Source: Rhizomucor pusillus (lineage: Eukaryota; Mucoromycota; Mucoromycetes; Mucorales; Lichtheimiaceae). Taken from it: DNA of 64,000 bases. How positions within the stretch are numbered: position 1 is the first letter of the stretch; every line of letters starts with the position of its first letter. Positions 12,751 to 22,987 of the stretch are shown one piece after another. Both the position numbers and the translations under genes were made by a program. Below the pieces are notes generated by a model, which was given only the letters and a program-made list of their open reading frames with translations, was not told the DNA's origin and did not search any database. Location: positions 62,001 through 126,000 of the forward strand of contig FWWN02000658.1 in assembly GCA_900175165.2 (NCBI GenBank), given 5' to 3'.

Positions 12751-13015
12751 GACAGAGCTATGAGTATTAGACCTCCATACGACTGGTATAAGCGTTGACT
12801 TACAAGTGCTCCAACGAAACCTGAATCGCTTGGATCGGTTGATCTGTCAAATTGTCAGGAATCAAATGCGGGACGGATCCTCGAATCGTGTAGGTCAGGC
12901 AAGCTGGTGTCTGAATCGCCTTGTTCTTTTGAAGGAACCTGAGGCAGCCGCGTCGTGCTGCGTTGGAATGCTCATGCAGCGTAAAGTTGATCGCTGCGTT
13001 TGACATGATTCGCAT
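11416..13015 (-). CDS. QTRT2: Queuine tRNA-ribosyltransferase accessory subunit 2
   Basis: Non-catalytic partner of QTRT1 in the eukaryotic enzyme that exchanges guanine for queuine at wobble position 34 of tRNAs for Tyr, His, Asn and Asp. Five exons: 13015-12804, 12714-12378, 12303-12207, 12146-12030 and 11966-11416, 437 residues. Zinc ligands are seen in CGCYTCSTPHSKAYIHHLL near the C-terminus; VDTHGGVRRVT, NIPLFAPVVG and ILNAF also fit. The motif GIDLFD replaces the catalytic-subunit form, which argues for QTRT2. A second ATG at 13006 could serve as start. Intron 1 holds a TAA microsatellite. Baker's yeast lacks this pathway, so the gene is informative about the organism. QTRT1 is not in the window. 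Confidence 0.93.
12718..12747. repeat. (TAA)10 microsatellite
   Basis: Ten perfect TAA units lying in intron 1 of QTRT2, starting three bases from the 3' splice site (read on the minus strand as TTA repeats). It forms part of the pyrimidine-rich tract before the acceptor. Confidence 0.95.
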
Positions 13016-13187
13016 AGACTCCAGCGTTTGACAGGGCAATTGCGGGGAGACAAGTGAAAATCTAACAGCAGGGAGGCGGCTTTTTTTTCACAATTTATTG
13101 AAAATGATATATTATGGGGAATATGGAGAATTGTGGCATTAGAAAGTTTCCAATAATCAAATAATGTACAGAAAAATATATTAAAGG

Positions 13188-16100
13188 CTAGACAAGGTCA
13201 TCGTTGTCTTCAAGAAGCCTGTTGGTTTTCCCATCCCGAGGATCAGCAGAAGGAACTCCTTCGTGAAGCTGTTGCGACTGCGGTAACGTGCGCTCCGTAG
13301 CCTCCGAGTCGCTCGATTTGAATAAAGGTCGCATGGACCATGCTCTGGGTATAGTCTCGGAGCTGCCAGACATGGATGTCTTGTTATTCTTTTCGTGACG
13401 ATGATGACCGCGAACAATGTCAGCCAAGCTCCTCCTCTTGCGTTGCTGCTCTTCGTATTGTTCCGGTTTCTTGAGAGCTCGATCAAGACGCCGAAACACT
13501 TCATCGTCAATGTAGTATGACTTGAAAAGTAACTCCAGCAGCTGCATACGATCCTCCACACGCTCAAGTCGGTGTGTTTCATCGATATCGCCAAGTCCTC
13601 GTCCTCGTTCAGGCTCATCAATGTCGCTCGAAGTATCATCATCGTAGTAATCATTGGGTATACCGTAGCTCTTGATATTCAGCCGTGAGAATCGTCGATG
13701 GACAGGGTTGACGAGCGGTACAGGTGTGTGAAGTAAATCGAATCGAGATTTAAGTCCTTTGGTTATAGAACGTCGCATATCGCCCACAGACCATCGATGT
13801 ACAACACCCCAGGGTGACCGTGGACGGTAGCCAAACATGATTGTTTGGAAGGCAACGAAAAGTCCATAAAGACCACCGACAAACCCGACAGCGTTTAAGA
13901 GTGAATAGATCTTTTGCTCTCTAAGGCGGATAATGGTGAACGAAGATGGGTTGAGAAACATGACGTTGACGACGTTGTCCAACAAATCAACGCTGCCTCC
14001 CGGTGCCTGTTGTCTCGCCGTGGTAACAATTTCAGGTGTCGAATTCAATGAAGGTGCAAACCCGACATAGTTCCACCCGGTATTTTGCAAGTATTGGTGG
14101 TACTGAAGCTGGTAATTGAGCACAGAAAATGTGGATGGCTCAAGGTCCAATATGTTGGTCGTTTGAAAATCATTGCCATCGTTGTTAAGCCAATCTTGCA
14201 TCTGTAGACCATCCAGGTATTGATTCGAGGCGTTAAAGTAGTAGACACGATTTGGATCCTTTTCGGGTGGATACACAGCAATGTGTACAAGACCAGCCCG
14301 TGCATTGTTGGCAAACATGTTGAACTGAATCTTGGTTCCATTATTGGTTGCAGGATCGGTATTCTGTGCTAAATGGAAGTCGGAATGAGGCATAAACAAG
14401 AAGCAAGTGATCTCTCCGAGATTGGCGATAAAGTACGGAGTGTGTGTTGATAGATCGAGTTGGTGAATATAGTTACTGCACTGTACACCTGCATCTGTTT
14501 GGCAGCTGACGGTGGGTGGCATGTCCTCTGTGGTACTGTAGCCATTGAAACAAAACCGTATATCTAAAGTAATCCAATAAGCACCTTGTTTGCATTATCG
14601 TGCTTGTACATACCTGGTACTGCAAGCAACCCTCCTGGAGCAGGTTCAGTGAAGGAATAGGTCGCTTTTGGACTGTTGATGACTTGCATTACGACAAATG
14701 CAAAGAAGAGGAAAAAGAGGATTGCCAATAAAAGCTTGCATATCAGACGGGCTGATTCAGCCCACAAAGGTTCACCGGATCTATGCCCAATGTTATTTCA
14801 ATATGTTGTACGTACGTCAATTGCTCCAGTATACCTGCCTTGGTTTCCAAAAGTCGTAGTGAACGCGCATAATCTTTCGTCGCACACTGCGTCTAAACCG
14901 CCACAGGAGGAATAAAATTAAACTCGCAGCAATTACACAGACACTGACGATCGCTGCAATGACGCCTCGATTGATTTCGGCCGGCACTTGCTCTGGCTGG
15001 TTGGTAAGCGCACCTGTGGTCACGTTTGCAACCCAATTGACCGTCTGTAAGTCATTTGACGCTGGTACTTGAAGGACATTGATGTCGTTGTAATACATAT
15101 TGCCCGCGCCGCCTATTCAAACACACAGATACAGAATTATTACGGACTCTTGTATATACTAATCGGAAAGACATTTAGGTGCCATACGCAAAAATGATGT
15201 AGTCATTACTTATGAGGCCAGCACTTGCAAAAGATCGCAAGCGCGGCGGTGAACCTTGGATAGAGGGCCTGATCCATTGCCAAGTACTGGTATCCAGGAT
15301 ATCGACTCCGTTTCGGAAACGACGGCTCCACGGCGCTCCTCCATCGTCTCCTGCAAAGAAATAAATGGTTTTCTGGTCCGGGCCTGTAAAGTGTCACTGA
15401 ATATACGTCCCTCGTGATCATGAACAAACAACAATGGTAATACGTTACCAAGGACTGCATTTCCATCAAGTCTGGATGATACTCGATATGCACCGTTCAA
15501 AACGGTGATATTCCAGGTATTCGTGGTTGTATCGTACAAGAGGCTTTGATTTGAAGCCATGCGTACGAACATTCCATTTTGCTGATCAATAGTTGTAGAT
15601 CCGAACAGATACAAGATCTTTTCATTCCTAATGGGTATCACAAATATGAATAACAACGTGTAATATGTTACTAGCAGCCGGATACTTACGGAAGCGCAAC
15701 TGCATTGTATCCATACAATGCTGGCTGGCCAGGTGCAGTGAGATTGACAAACTCGCCTGTGGCTGGATTGTACGACCAAAAGTCGTTCAGGGCAGTCTGC
15801 ACAGCTCCTGCTCCTCCGTAAATATAAACGAGACCATTCGAAGCCAACGTTGCTGTAAAATACATTCGATTTGGAGGAACGGCTGTACCGTTGATCAGGC
15901 CTGGCGTCCAAGCACGCGTGCTGAAACGGAACTGGTAGAATAGTATTTCGGATCCATTGGTGGCCGGTGGCGAAGAGCTTCCGCCGAATAGCAGCACTGT
16001 GTCGTTATCTGGCAGGAGAACTGCCTGGCTGTAGGCGACTGAAGGTCCTTGCTGTGCTACTTGGACTGGATTATACACGATACTGCCATCGTTCGCGCTG

Positions 16101-16315
16101 AACGCGACCGAAACAAAATTGCTCGTTGCATTGATTCCTCGCCCTTCGCCGCCATACGTGTAGAGTGTATTGTTGAGCACAAAAGTAGCTGCGCCGAGTC
16201 GATATGGCAACTGTTGCGTAAGGGCTGAGCTCATCGGATACGTCCCGAGTACGTATTGTATCTGGCATATCCAAATCACCGATAGCACAAGTAAACTGTT
16301 TGCTATTGGAATCAT
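13188..16315 (-). CDS. Kelch-repeat membrane protein with three TM helices
   Basis: About 940 residues in six exons: 16315-15690, 15627-15449, 15383-15183, 15112-14839, 14780-14614 and 14563-13188. Order: signal peptide (MIPIANSLLVLSV...), a kelch/galactose-oxidase-like propeller to about residue 375 with repeats such as YTYGG, VYIYGGAG and LYLFG, then TM1 (about 385-405), a basic loop, TM2 (about 438-460), an extracellular segment with Cys and several N-glycosylation sequons, TM3 (about 703-726), and a charged cytosolic tail of about 210 residues. Two introns need GC donors: 14838-14781 (AAG|GCAGGT) and 15182-15113 (ATG|GCACCT, weak). An upstream in-frame ATG at 16420 exists, but 16315 gives the better signal peptide. 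The family is widespread in early fungi as I remember it; its function is unknown. It could be a cell-wall or surface sensor. Confidence 0.8.
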
Positions 16316-17139
16316 TTCCAAGAGGCCGTATAAAACCACAGATGGAACGAAAGAAACAAGAGAAGGATAAAATAAGACTGTTCTTTCGAAATAGAGCCAT
16401 GCAGAGGGAAACAGTGACATTTCGCGTTAGGATTGATCATCTGCCATGTCAAAAATAGAAATTGGCGTGATCATGCGTACAAAAATAAGCCCAAAGACTG
16501 TGCTGCCGCGTTGGAATGCCCGGGTTTCTGCAGCAGTTTCGTGTTACCGTTTGGCTTCCAGCATGGATCGAAAATGTTGTCAGTATAAATGTTCTTCACA
16601 TACTACAACATACTTCAAATTTTGATTTATGCTATTGCACCGCCCTTGGGCAGCAATCGGGATCTTTAGTCTAGTTTCGCTGAGATCAAGTTGAAAGTTT
16701 GAGCGAGGCTGATACACATGTTTGTACTATTTCCGTGGTGAAGTATATAAGTGATTGTTTACCATCTGAGAGTGCACTCACAGCAAGCGCAATGTGATCG
16801 ATACTTTCATACAAAGCTTCAAAGCAATCTGATGACTTCAATATTTTATCTCTGCAATCTCTTATCGATTGCTTTATTTCTTCTATGTCTACGAGTTTAA
16901 TACGTTCTCCAAGGCACAATCCCGCAAAACTGTTGACGGCGTAGGCCACTTACATGTATTAAAGGTTTATTGACCCATTTATTCAACAATGCATCGTGTT
17001 AGAAGGTGAGACTTTACGAAAGGAATCTATGAGGATTGAGGGAAGGAGAGAAAAAGAAGGAGTATACAATCTTTATATTAAAAAGAAATAATCAAAGTTC
17101 GAAGTGAAGCGTGAAGCGCTTGTAAAAAAAAGTGCACAA
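16316..17139. other. Intergenic with one small helical open frame
   Basis: Contains the 5' flank of the kelch gene and the 3' flank of the FAT1-type gene. On the minus strand 16949-16686 encodes about 87 residues of helical, mixed-charge sequence (DIEEIKQSIRDCRDK) without an ATG at its beginning; it might be an exon of an unrecognised gene but I cannot link it to anything. Confidence 0.35.
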
Positions 17140-19810
17140 TCAGAGTCTGACTTTGCCAGCCTCAATGTCAGCAAGATCTTGAGGCGTAAAAGGCACGTAT
17201 GTATCGCCCTTGAGCCAGAAAACCGGGTCGCTCTTTGGGATCTTGGAGAGGTCGATGCCTTGATTTCGGAATACAACCTTTTGCTGTTTGAAGGTGCCTG
17301 TGAGCTCCATGGAAGGCACAAAACGGATAAAGAGAGGGATGGCATAGCGAGGAAGCTTTTTCCGCATGTATTGATACAAATCCTTAAAGTCAAGAGTTTG
17401 GTCCTGCTTGACAACGACGGCGGCCATGCCAGCCCGACCATCGTGGTTAGGAACGAGAGTGCCGTAAACATTAGCCTCTGCTATGGCAGGATAGAGGCCG
17501 ACGACTTGAGCAACTTCAGTCGTGGCAACGTTTTCTGACTTCCAACGGAAAGTGTCGCCCACACGATCACCAAAGAAGAAGAAACCATCTTCATCAAGTC
17601 TTAGTAGATCACCGCTACGGAAATACGCATCGCCCTTTTGGAAGACATTGTTCAATATCTTCTTCTTGGTTGCTTGCTCGTTCTTGTAATAGCCGTCAAA
17701 AGTCAAGGCGTCAGCGTCGTCGATGCGAACAAGCAACTCGCCTTGTTCGCCGAATTGTGCCTGCAAACAGTTATTGTCAGTTAAGCTGCATGATTTACGC
17801 ATATATCCTCCCGAAGCTACCGCGTACCGCCACGCAGAAACCATCACATCCTCGAACAGGTTCTTCTGTGATGGGATCAATCTTGATGAGCTTGAGTTCC
17901 CGGCGAATACCTCGGAAAAGAGGTCCACGATGGCCAACGGCGCCTGCGCCAAAGGGTCCAGTATTTCGGTTGAACAAGGTAGTCGGCGCCTCGGTTGCTG
18001 CATAAAATTCGCAAATCTCGGGGATGCCAAATCTGTCCCTGAAACGAGTCCACACATCAGGTCGCATACCGTTGCCATAGACAAGGCGCACCTTATGCTG
18101 GCGCTCTTTTGGATGAGGAGGCTGCGCAAGGAGATATCTGCAGAATTCGCCGATATACTTTTGAAAACAGCATTGAGAATCTATCAACACAAACTAAGTC
18201 TGTTTTGCGTATGAGGACTTACTGTGAAGGCAGTAACGTTGTAGCGGTGGCAATCATCCCAGAAACGACTAGCAGAGAACTTGCGGCCCAGGACTACGGT
18301 GGCGCCAGCTTGAAGTGCCACTGCAGTGGTAACGATGACTAGAAAGATATGCAATGTTCAATACCTTTGTAAATTGTATGCAACCAAACCACCATCGCAC
18401 TTACTTCCTGAGCTGTGGTAAAGAGGTAAGACACAGTATACTCTATCTTCTGGACGCAAGGCTGTGACACCGGAGTACATCATTCCACCGACTAAGTACG
18501 GGGTTATATCAGCATTTTTGCAACACGTTTCACTGACAGTCTGCTTTGAGACTTACAGTTGATGCGGACGTGTTGACTCAAAGCAGCCTGTACAATGTTA
18601 GCGTTGTTTAAACGTTTCTATACCCTATTCATCTACATTGAACCAACCTTAGGTAAACCAGTAGTGCCACTATCAAGAACCAGATGCATAAGAATCATGT
18701 GATAATATTGAGAGAAGCTGGAAGGTAGGGGATACTAACCTTGTGTAAATCAGCATGGCCGGATCTGTGCTGGTGATACCTTTAAGTAGCTGCTCGTCCG
18801 TATCCTTTGCTGAGAATCCAGCGAGTACACTGGGAGTCAATGTGGGCGCAATCGACAAAGGCGGGAGTTCGTTGGTTTCGGTTGCCTCGCCGTACGCGTA
18901 CAATTTGATACCGGCCTCTGCCAACTGATCTGCAATGGTGGCAACTTGCTTTTCGTACACGGGGTCGAACAAGAACAATGCCGAGTTTGCTACTTTGATG
19001 CAGTGTAACAAGGAATTTTCGGCGAGGTTGGTGTTGATGAGGGCGGGAGTGGCACCAATCTTGAGAACTGCGAGCCAGGTGATATAAAATGTAGGGTGAT
19101 TCTGGTGCATCATGCAAACGATATCTACATGGACATGTTTTTGTTGATCAGGACGGGCCCAATGCGGCCAATACGGGCGTTCCAGAGCATTACCTTTCTT
19201 TTGGACATTCTGTGCCAGCAGCCAGTGAGCCTAAGCATGTGGATGCATAAAGGTTAAGCATGTGCATCATAGCATAAAATGTTTGGGGTAAATTAAAGCT
19301 TACCAAACGATTGGACTCTAAAATGGGAGGAGTGGAATGTTAACGGTGTCACAAAGCGATTAAATTAGGAATTGCGTTTCCGCCGCTTACCTGCTTCGAG
19401 ATGACGGAATGTGTACTCTTTGCCTTCAAACACAACAAAGACGCGGTTTGGGTTCGCTTTGGCTTTTGCTTTGAATCTATAATACAAATGCAACTTGTCT
19501 TGCCAACTCCACAGTCTATGACTATTGGATTGGTTTGGTTCATGAGACGATCAGCCGGCATTGAAGGCAAGTAAAATTAACCAAGTTGCTGCTGTAAAAC
19601 ATACTATATCTGCGCACCGGCACCTGCACGGATTTGATGTAGATCTTGCTTCAACAAAAGACGCGCATCGAGATACATGCTGCCAAGAAGGCCACCGATA
19701 CCAGCGCTGGCGATAGTCAACAATCCCTCTAACGACAAAAATTACCGGCGTTAAGTCCGCGACTCTGCTGACATTTGTTGTGCATGTCCCGCAACATTAC
19801 CTGGATCCAT
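17140..19810 (-). CDS. FAT1: Very-long-chain fatty acyl-CoA synthetase / fatty acid transporter
   Basis: AMP-forming ligase of the FATP/Fat1 family, which couples uptake of long and very-long-chain fatty acids to CoA activation. 12 exons, 635 residues: 19810-19801, 19728-19605, 19521-19391, 19317-19304, 19230-19194, 19124-18740, 18669-18648, 18587-18557, 18491-18405, 18338-18223, 18157-17828 and 17760-17140. The AMP motif YTSGTTGLPKAA is split over exons of 385, 22 and 31 nt. The FATP signature FRWKSENVATTEV and the sequence YGNGMRPDVW are present. The first exon has only ten coding bases, and exon 4 is a 14-nt microexon (ESNRL with neighbours), forced by the family sequence around FRHLEAESNRLAHWLL. 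An N-terminal glycine-rich hydrophobic segment follows the start. Confidence in the family is high and in individual small exons moderate. Confidence 0.92.
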
Positions 19811-20124
19811 GGCGTTGTTGCGAGTTAGGGGCGGGGGAAAAGGAAAATGACACGCCAAGCAGACGGCCTTTTATACTTGCAGTTGAATCAGTTACCCCAA
19901 TTCACATGGCTCCACCAGCCATCTTCATTCACTTTCCGACCCAAATACATGTTTGAAAGCGACTTTTAGTCAAAGGCGTTCTGCCAAATTGGGTAAAAAT
20001 GACTGACATTTGATCGATAGAAAGGGAAAGGAGGGAAAAGGACATACATGAGAAAAGAAGAAGAAATAGAAGAAAAAGAAACGGGAATAAAGAAGATGAT
20101 GACTATCAAAAAGCAAAACTAAAA

Positions 20125-22193
20125 TTATTGCACTGGTACTGATATCGAGGGTGAATGTGTAGCTTTCGGCGAGTCGCTGGCGGCAGCTCCATCGTTATCC
20201 TTCTGCCTTGATCTGACGTAGCTGTCATTTACCCACTTTTGTAGTTGCTGAAGCAGTTCACGATGCCGTTTAGCAACTGATTTTGAGTTCCTCCTCGTCG
20301 TCGTTGTTGTTGTCGACGCCTGCGGCTTGTGCTCGTTCGTCTCCTTCTCCGGCAGAGAGGTCGTGGATGGATAAAGCGTCGTAGTCTGGCTATCCTCGTC
20401 AGTCATTGTTGGAGCTGCCTTTGCACTTGTTCTTTCCTGCAGATTTAGGCTCTCGATATCGTTCACCAGCAATTCCATGACATCTTTCTTGACTGAAGAT
20501 CGCTTCTTTTCTTTGGAAACTACCTTGTGTTCCTCTTGGACCTTCTTCGTTTCGGGTTTGTTAGGCTTCTCGCCTGATGGGCTTGCAAACACGTTGGACA
20601 AAGTCGCCATGGATTTCTTATCTTCATGAGCAGATACAGTTGCTCTTGTTGGTACAACTGTCTCTCCTGCATCTTGCTTTTTAACATCCGTGTCAACTGG
20701 GTTCTTGGCAGGAACTCGTTTGTGTCTGTTGTTTTCGCTCATGTAATTCATAGCTGTACGTATATCGGGTGCAAAGCCTGGCGTGGAAGTAATTCCAGGC
20801 ACAACAGAGTAGTGATGTCGGACGCCTGTAATTCCATCCGTATCCATTGCAGCAGGCATCGACGTATCCATAGGCTGATATTGTGATCCAAAGTATCCAA
20901 AGTGCGATAAAGAATCATCAACAGGAGGGTAGCCGTTCGATGCACATGAGAAATCGCCGTAAATGTTACTGGGTGTTGTTGCATTGTATCCGAGTGTGCT
21001 GCTGGGAGCAGGAGGCGCAGCAGTAACAGGATAAGACCGAACGTACATGTCCTGTTCGGGAGAGACTGGATACAACTTGCTCTCTGAAGGGTAAGCGTGA
21101 GGCACGTCAGTGTAAGACTGCAACATCAGGTCAGATGCATACGACGATGCTGCTACTGCTGCTGCTGCAGTGGCGTTGGTGCAAGTATCCTGAGCAGGCA
21201 TGCAGTTTGCTGCCTGTCCGTATGAGTCCATCGTCATTGTTGTCGGAGCATAGTTGTCAGGAATGCTTCCAGATAGACGAGCAAGCCAAGCATTGATATC
21301 CGCTAATTGTTGTTCGCTTGTAATATTAAGACTCAAGTTCTCGGGGCTCAATCCTCCCGTATTGACCATGTGCTCCAGCACATTCAGACGTTGAGCAATA
21401 TCTAAAAAAAAAGATGGAATGCTAAGAATTTTCTGCGACCTATTCTACCTGATAATGCCTTACCATCATTATATTCTGCTTTCAACGTCGAATCACCAGG
21501 GAAAATAAGGCCATTGATAAGTTGATCAGTCGATTGTTTAAAATCCGTCGCAGCAAAATTGTCACAAGCATCAGTGATTGGTGACACGTTGGAATGCATG
21601 TGGCTATCTATTTTAGCAGTGAGCACCAACGACGCCCTTTACTTCCATAAGCTTAGCATGTTGCAGTACCTTCAGATACAGTGCTCTGTGGTGGCGAGAA
21701 AGGCGCCTGCGAAGGAGGGGACGGGGAATGTAAGTAGTGGTCTGCAGAGGAAGAAGAAGCAGGCGATAATGCTTGCGATGGTCGCGGAGGTGTAAGTGGA
21801 TGCTGTATTTTCCGTTGATGGCTTCGCAGTGATGACAAGTGTTCTTCAGTGTGTATCTTTTCATGTTTCTTCAGGTCCTGCGGGCGTTTGAAAGATTTAT
21901 CACAATACTACAAAGCAGAAAAGGACTTAATACCAGACTAAAAATAACACTTTAAGTTTGTCATTTACACTGCAATGGTGAGGTTTCAACGGCACATGTA
22001 CTCGAAGATGGCTGGTAATGTGGTCTCGTTTCGTAACTGAAACATCACAGTTCTCCCAATAGCAAGTCAAGCAGAGGTTTCCGGTGGACTTGCGACCAAC
22101 GTGATCGTTGGTGAGATGACTGTAAAGTTGCTCCGGCTCTAGATATGTAGCATTGCAGTCTTTCCACCGACATTCAAGCATCTCTTTCTCCAT
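20125..22193 (-). CDS. pacC: pH-response transcription factor PacC/Rim101
   Basis: Zinc-finger regulator that activates alkaline-expressed genes and represses acid-expressed ones after proteolytic processing through the Pal/Rim pathway. Four exons: 22193-21969, 21907-21670, 21607-21464 and 21401-20125, 627 residues. Three C2H2 fingers lie in the first about 100 residues: [21 protein letters not shown] ... HLRVH, and [19 protein letters not shown], the last being nearly invariant in PacC. The rest is low-complexity, rich in Ser, Pro and Thr, with a Lys-rich nuclear-localisation-like region ([11 protein letters not shown]) near the end. I could not identify the processing site by eye. It is divergent from the 4CL-like gene. 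Confidence 0.94.
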
Positions 22194-22496
22194 AATATGG
22201 GCGGTAAAAGGATGGAAATCTGGGCGCTTTCCTCTGTCTCCCGTTGAGTATCATCAAACAACTCCGCATCTCCCGTTTGGGAAACAACCTTGTTTCAATG
22301 GCAATGAACAAGACACTGCATTAACCTGCGCAGTCTTCCAGTATCCTTTGTGCGAACCATCTTTGCGAACCCTCTTGGGACACCCTTCAAACTTTCTGGA
22401 TAGTTTCCCCGTTCCTTAAATAAAACTCATCTTTGGGACCTTATCATCCCTAGCCTCTCCCGGCATCGTCCTTTTTTCTTCTTTTTTTTTTTTTTT

Positions 22497-22546
22497 NNNN
22501 NNNNNNNNNNNNNNNNNNNNNNNNNNNNNNNNNNNNNNNNNNNNNN
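22497..22546. other. Assembly gap (50 N)
   Basis: Fifty undetermined bases directly after a long T run on the plus strand, in the pacC/4CL intergenic region. The gap probably reflects sequencing failure at the homopolymer; its true length is unknown. Confidence 0.99.
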
Positions 22547-22913
22547 GACACATCCCCTGTTTCTTTCCAGTGATAGAGTTCCACTAATGACAGTACACGA
22601 AAGTACAAGATCCAAAAAACTATAGCTTTTCGGGATGAGGATATAAGGACTATGTTATCAACTGACATCCATCAAAGTGTATGGATCCGTTTCCCACGTT
22701 GCATCATCCGAATTCCTTCGGTTCGAAACGCTTTTGAGGAGCTGAATGCTTGTTGAGGCATCATAAGTACATTGGTAAACCGCCATCAGTATATATATAT
22801 ACGTATACACGTAAATGGTTCCATCGGCAGGACGTGGTCGTGACAAACGGCCCCCATGTTTATGGTGCGCATGACTGTACTTTAACCGAAGTTACACCAT
22901 TATTTCATTCAGC

Positions 22914-22937
22914 GCCAGGTATATGGTGGTATAAAAG
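22914..22937 (+). promoter_or_regulatory. TATA box and PacC-like site of the 4CL-like gene
   Basis: TATAAAAG at 22930-22937 lies about 50 bp before the ATG at 22988, a typical core promoter distance. Just upstream, GCCAGG at 22914-22919 matches the PacC core GCCARG. Such a six-base match arises about once per kilobase by chance, so binding is only a suggestion. Confidence 0.55.
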
Positions 22938-22987
22938 GGTGCATTTCATCCGCAGATCTTCTTCTTCACCGCTTTCCCACCAGCACC

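Noticed and set aside
16316..16420. Upstream ATG at 16420 for the kelch protein
   Set aside because: It would place extra hydrophobic sequence before the signal peptide; the ATG at 16315 opens directly on a normal signal peptide.
19515..19521. Second ATAG just inside FAT1 exon 3 as acceptor
   Set aside because: It creates a TAA codon with the end of exon 2; the AG four bases earlier reads through.
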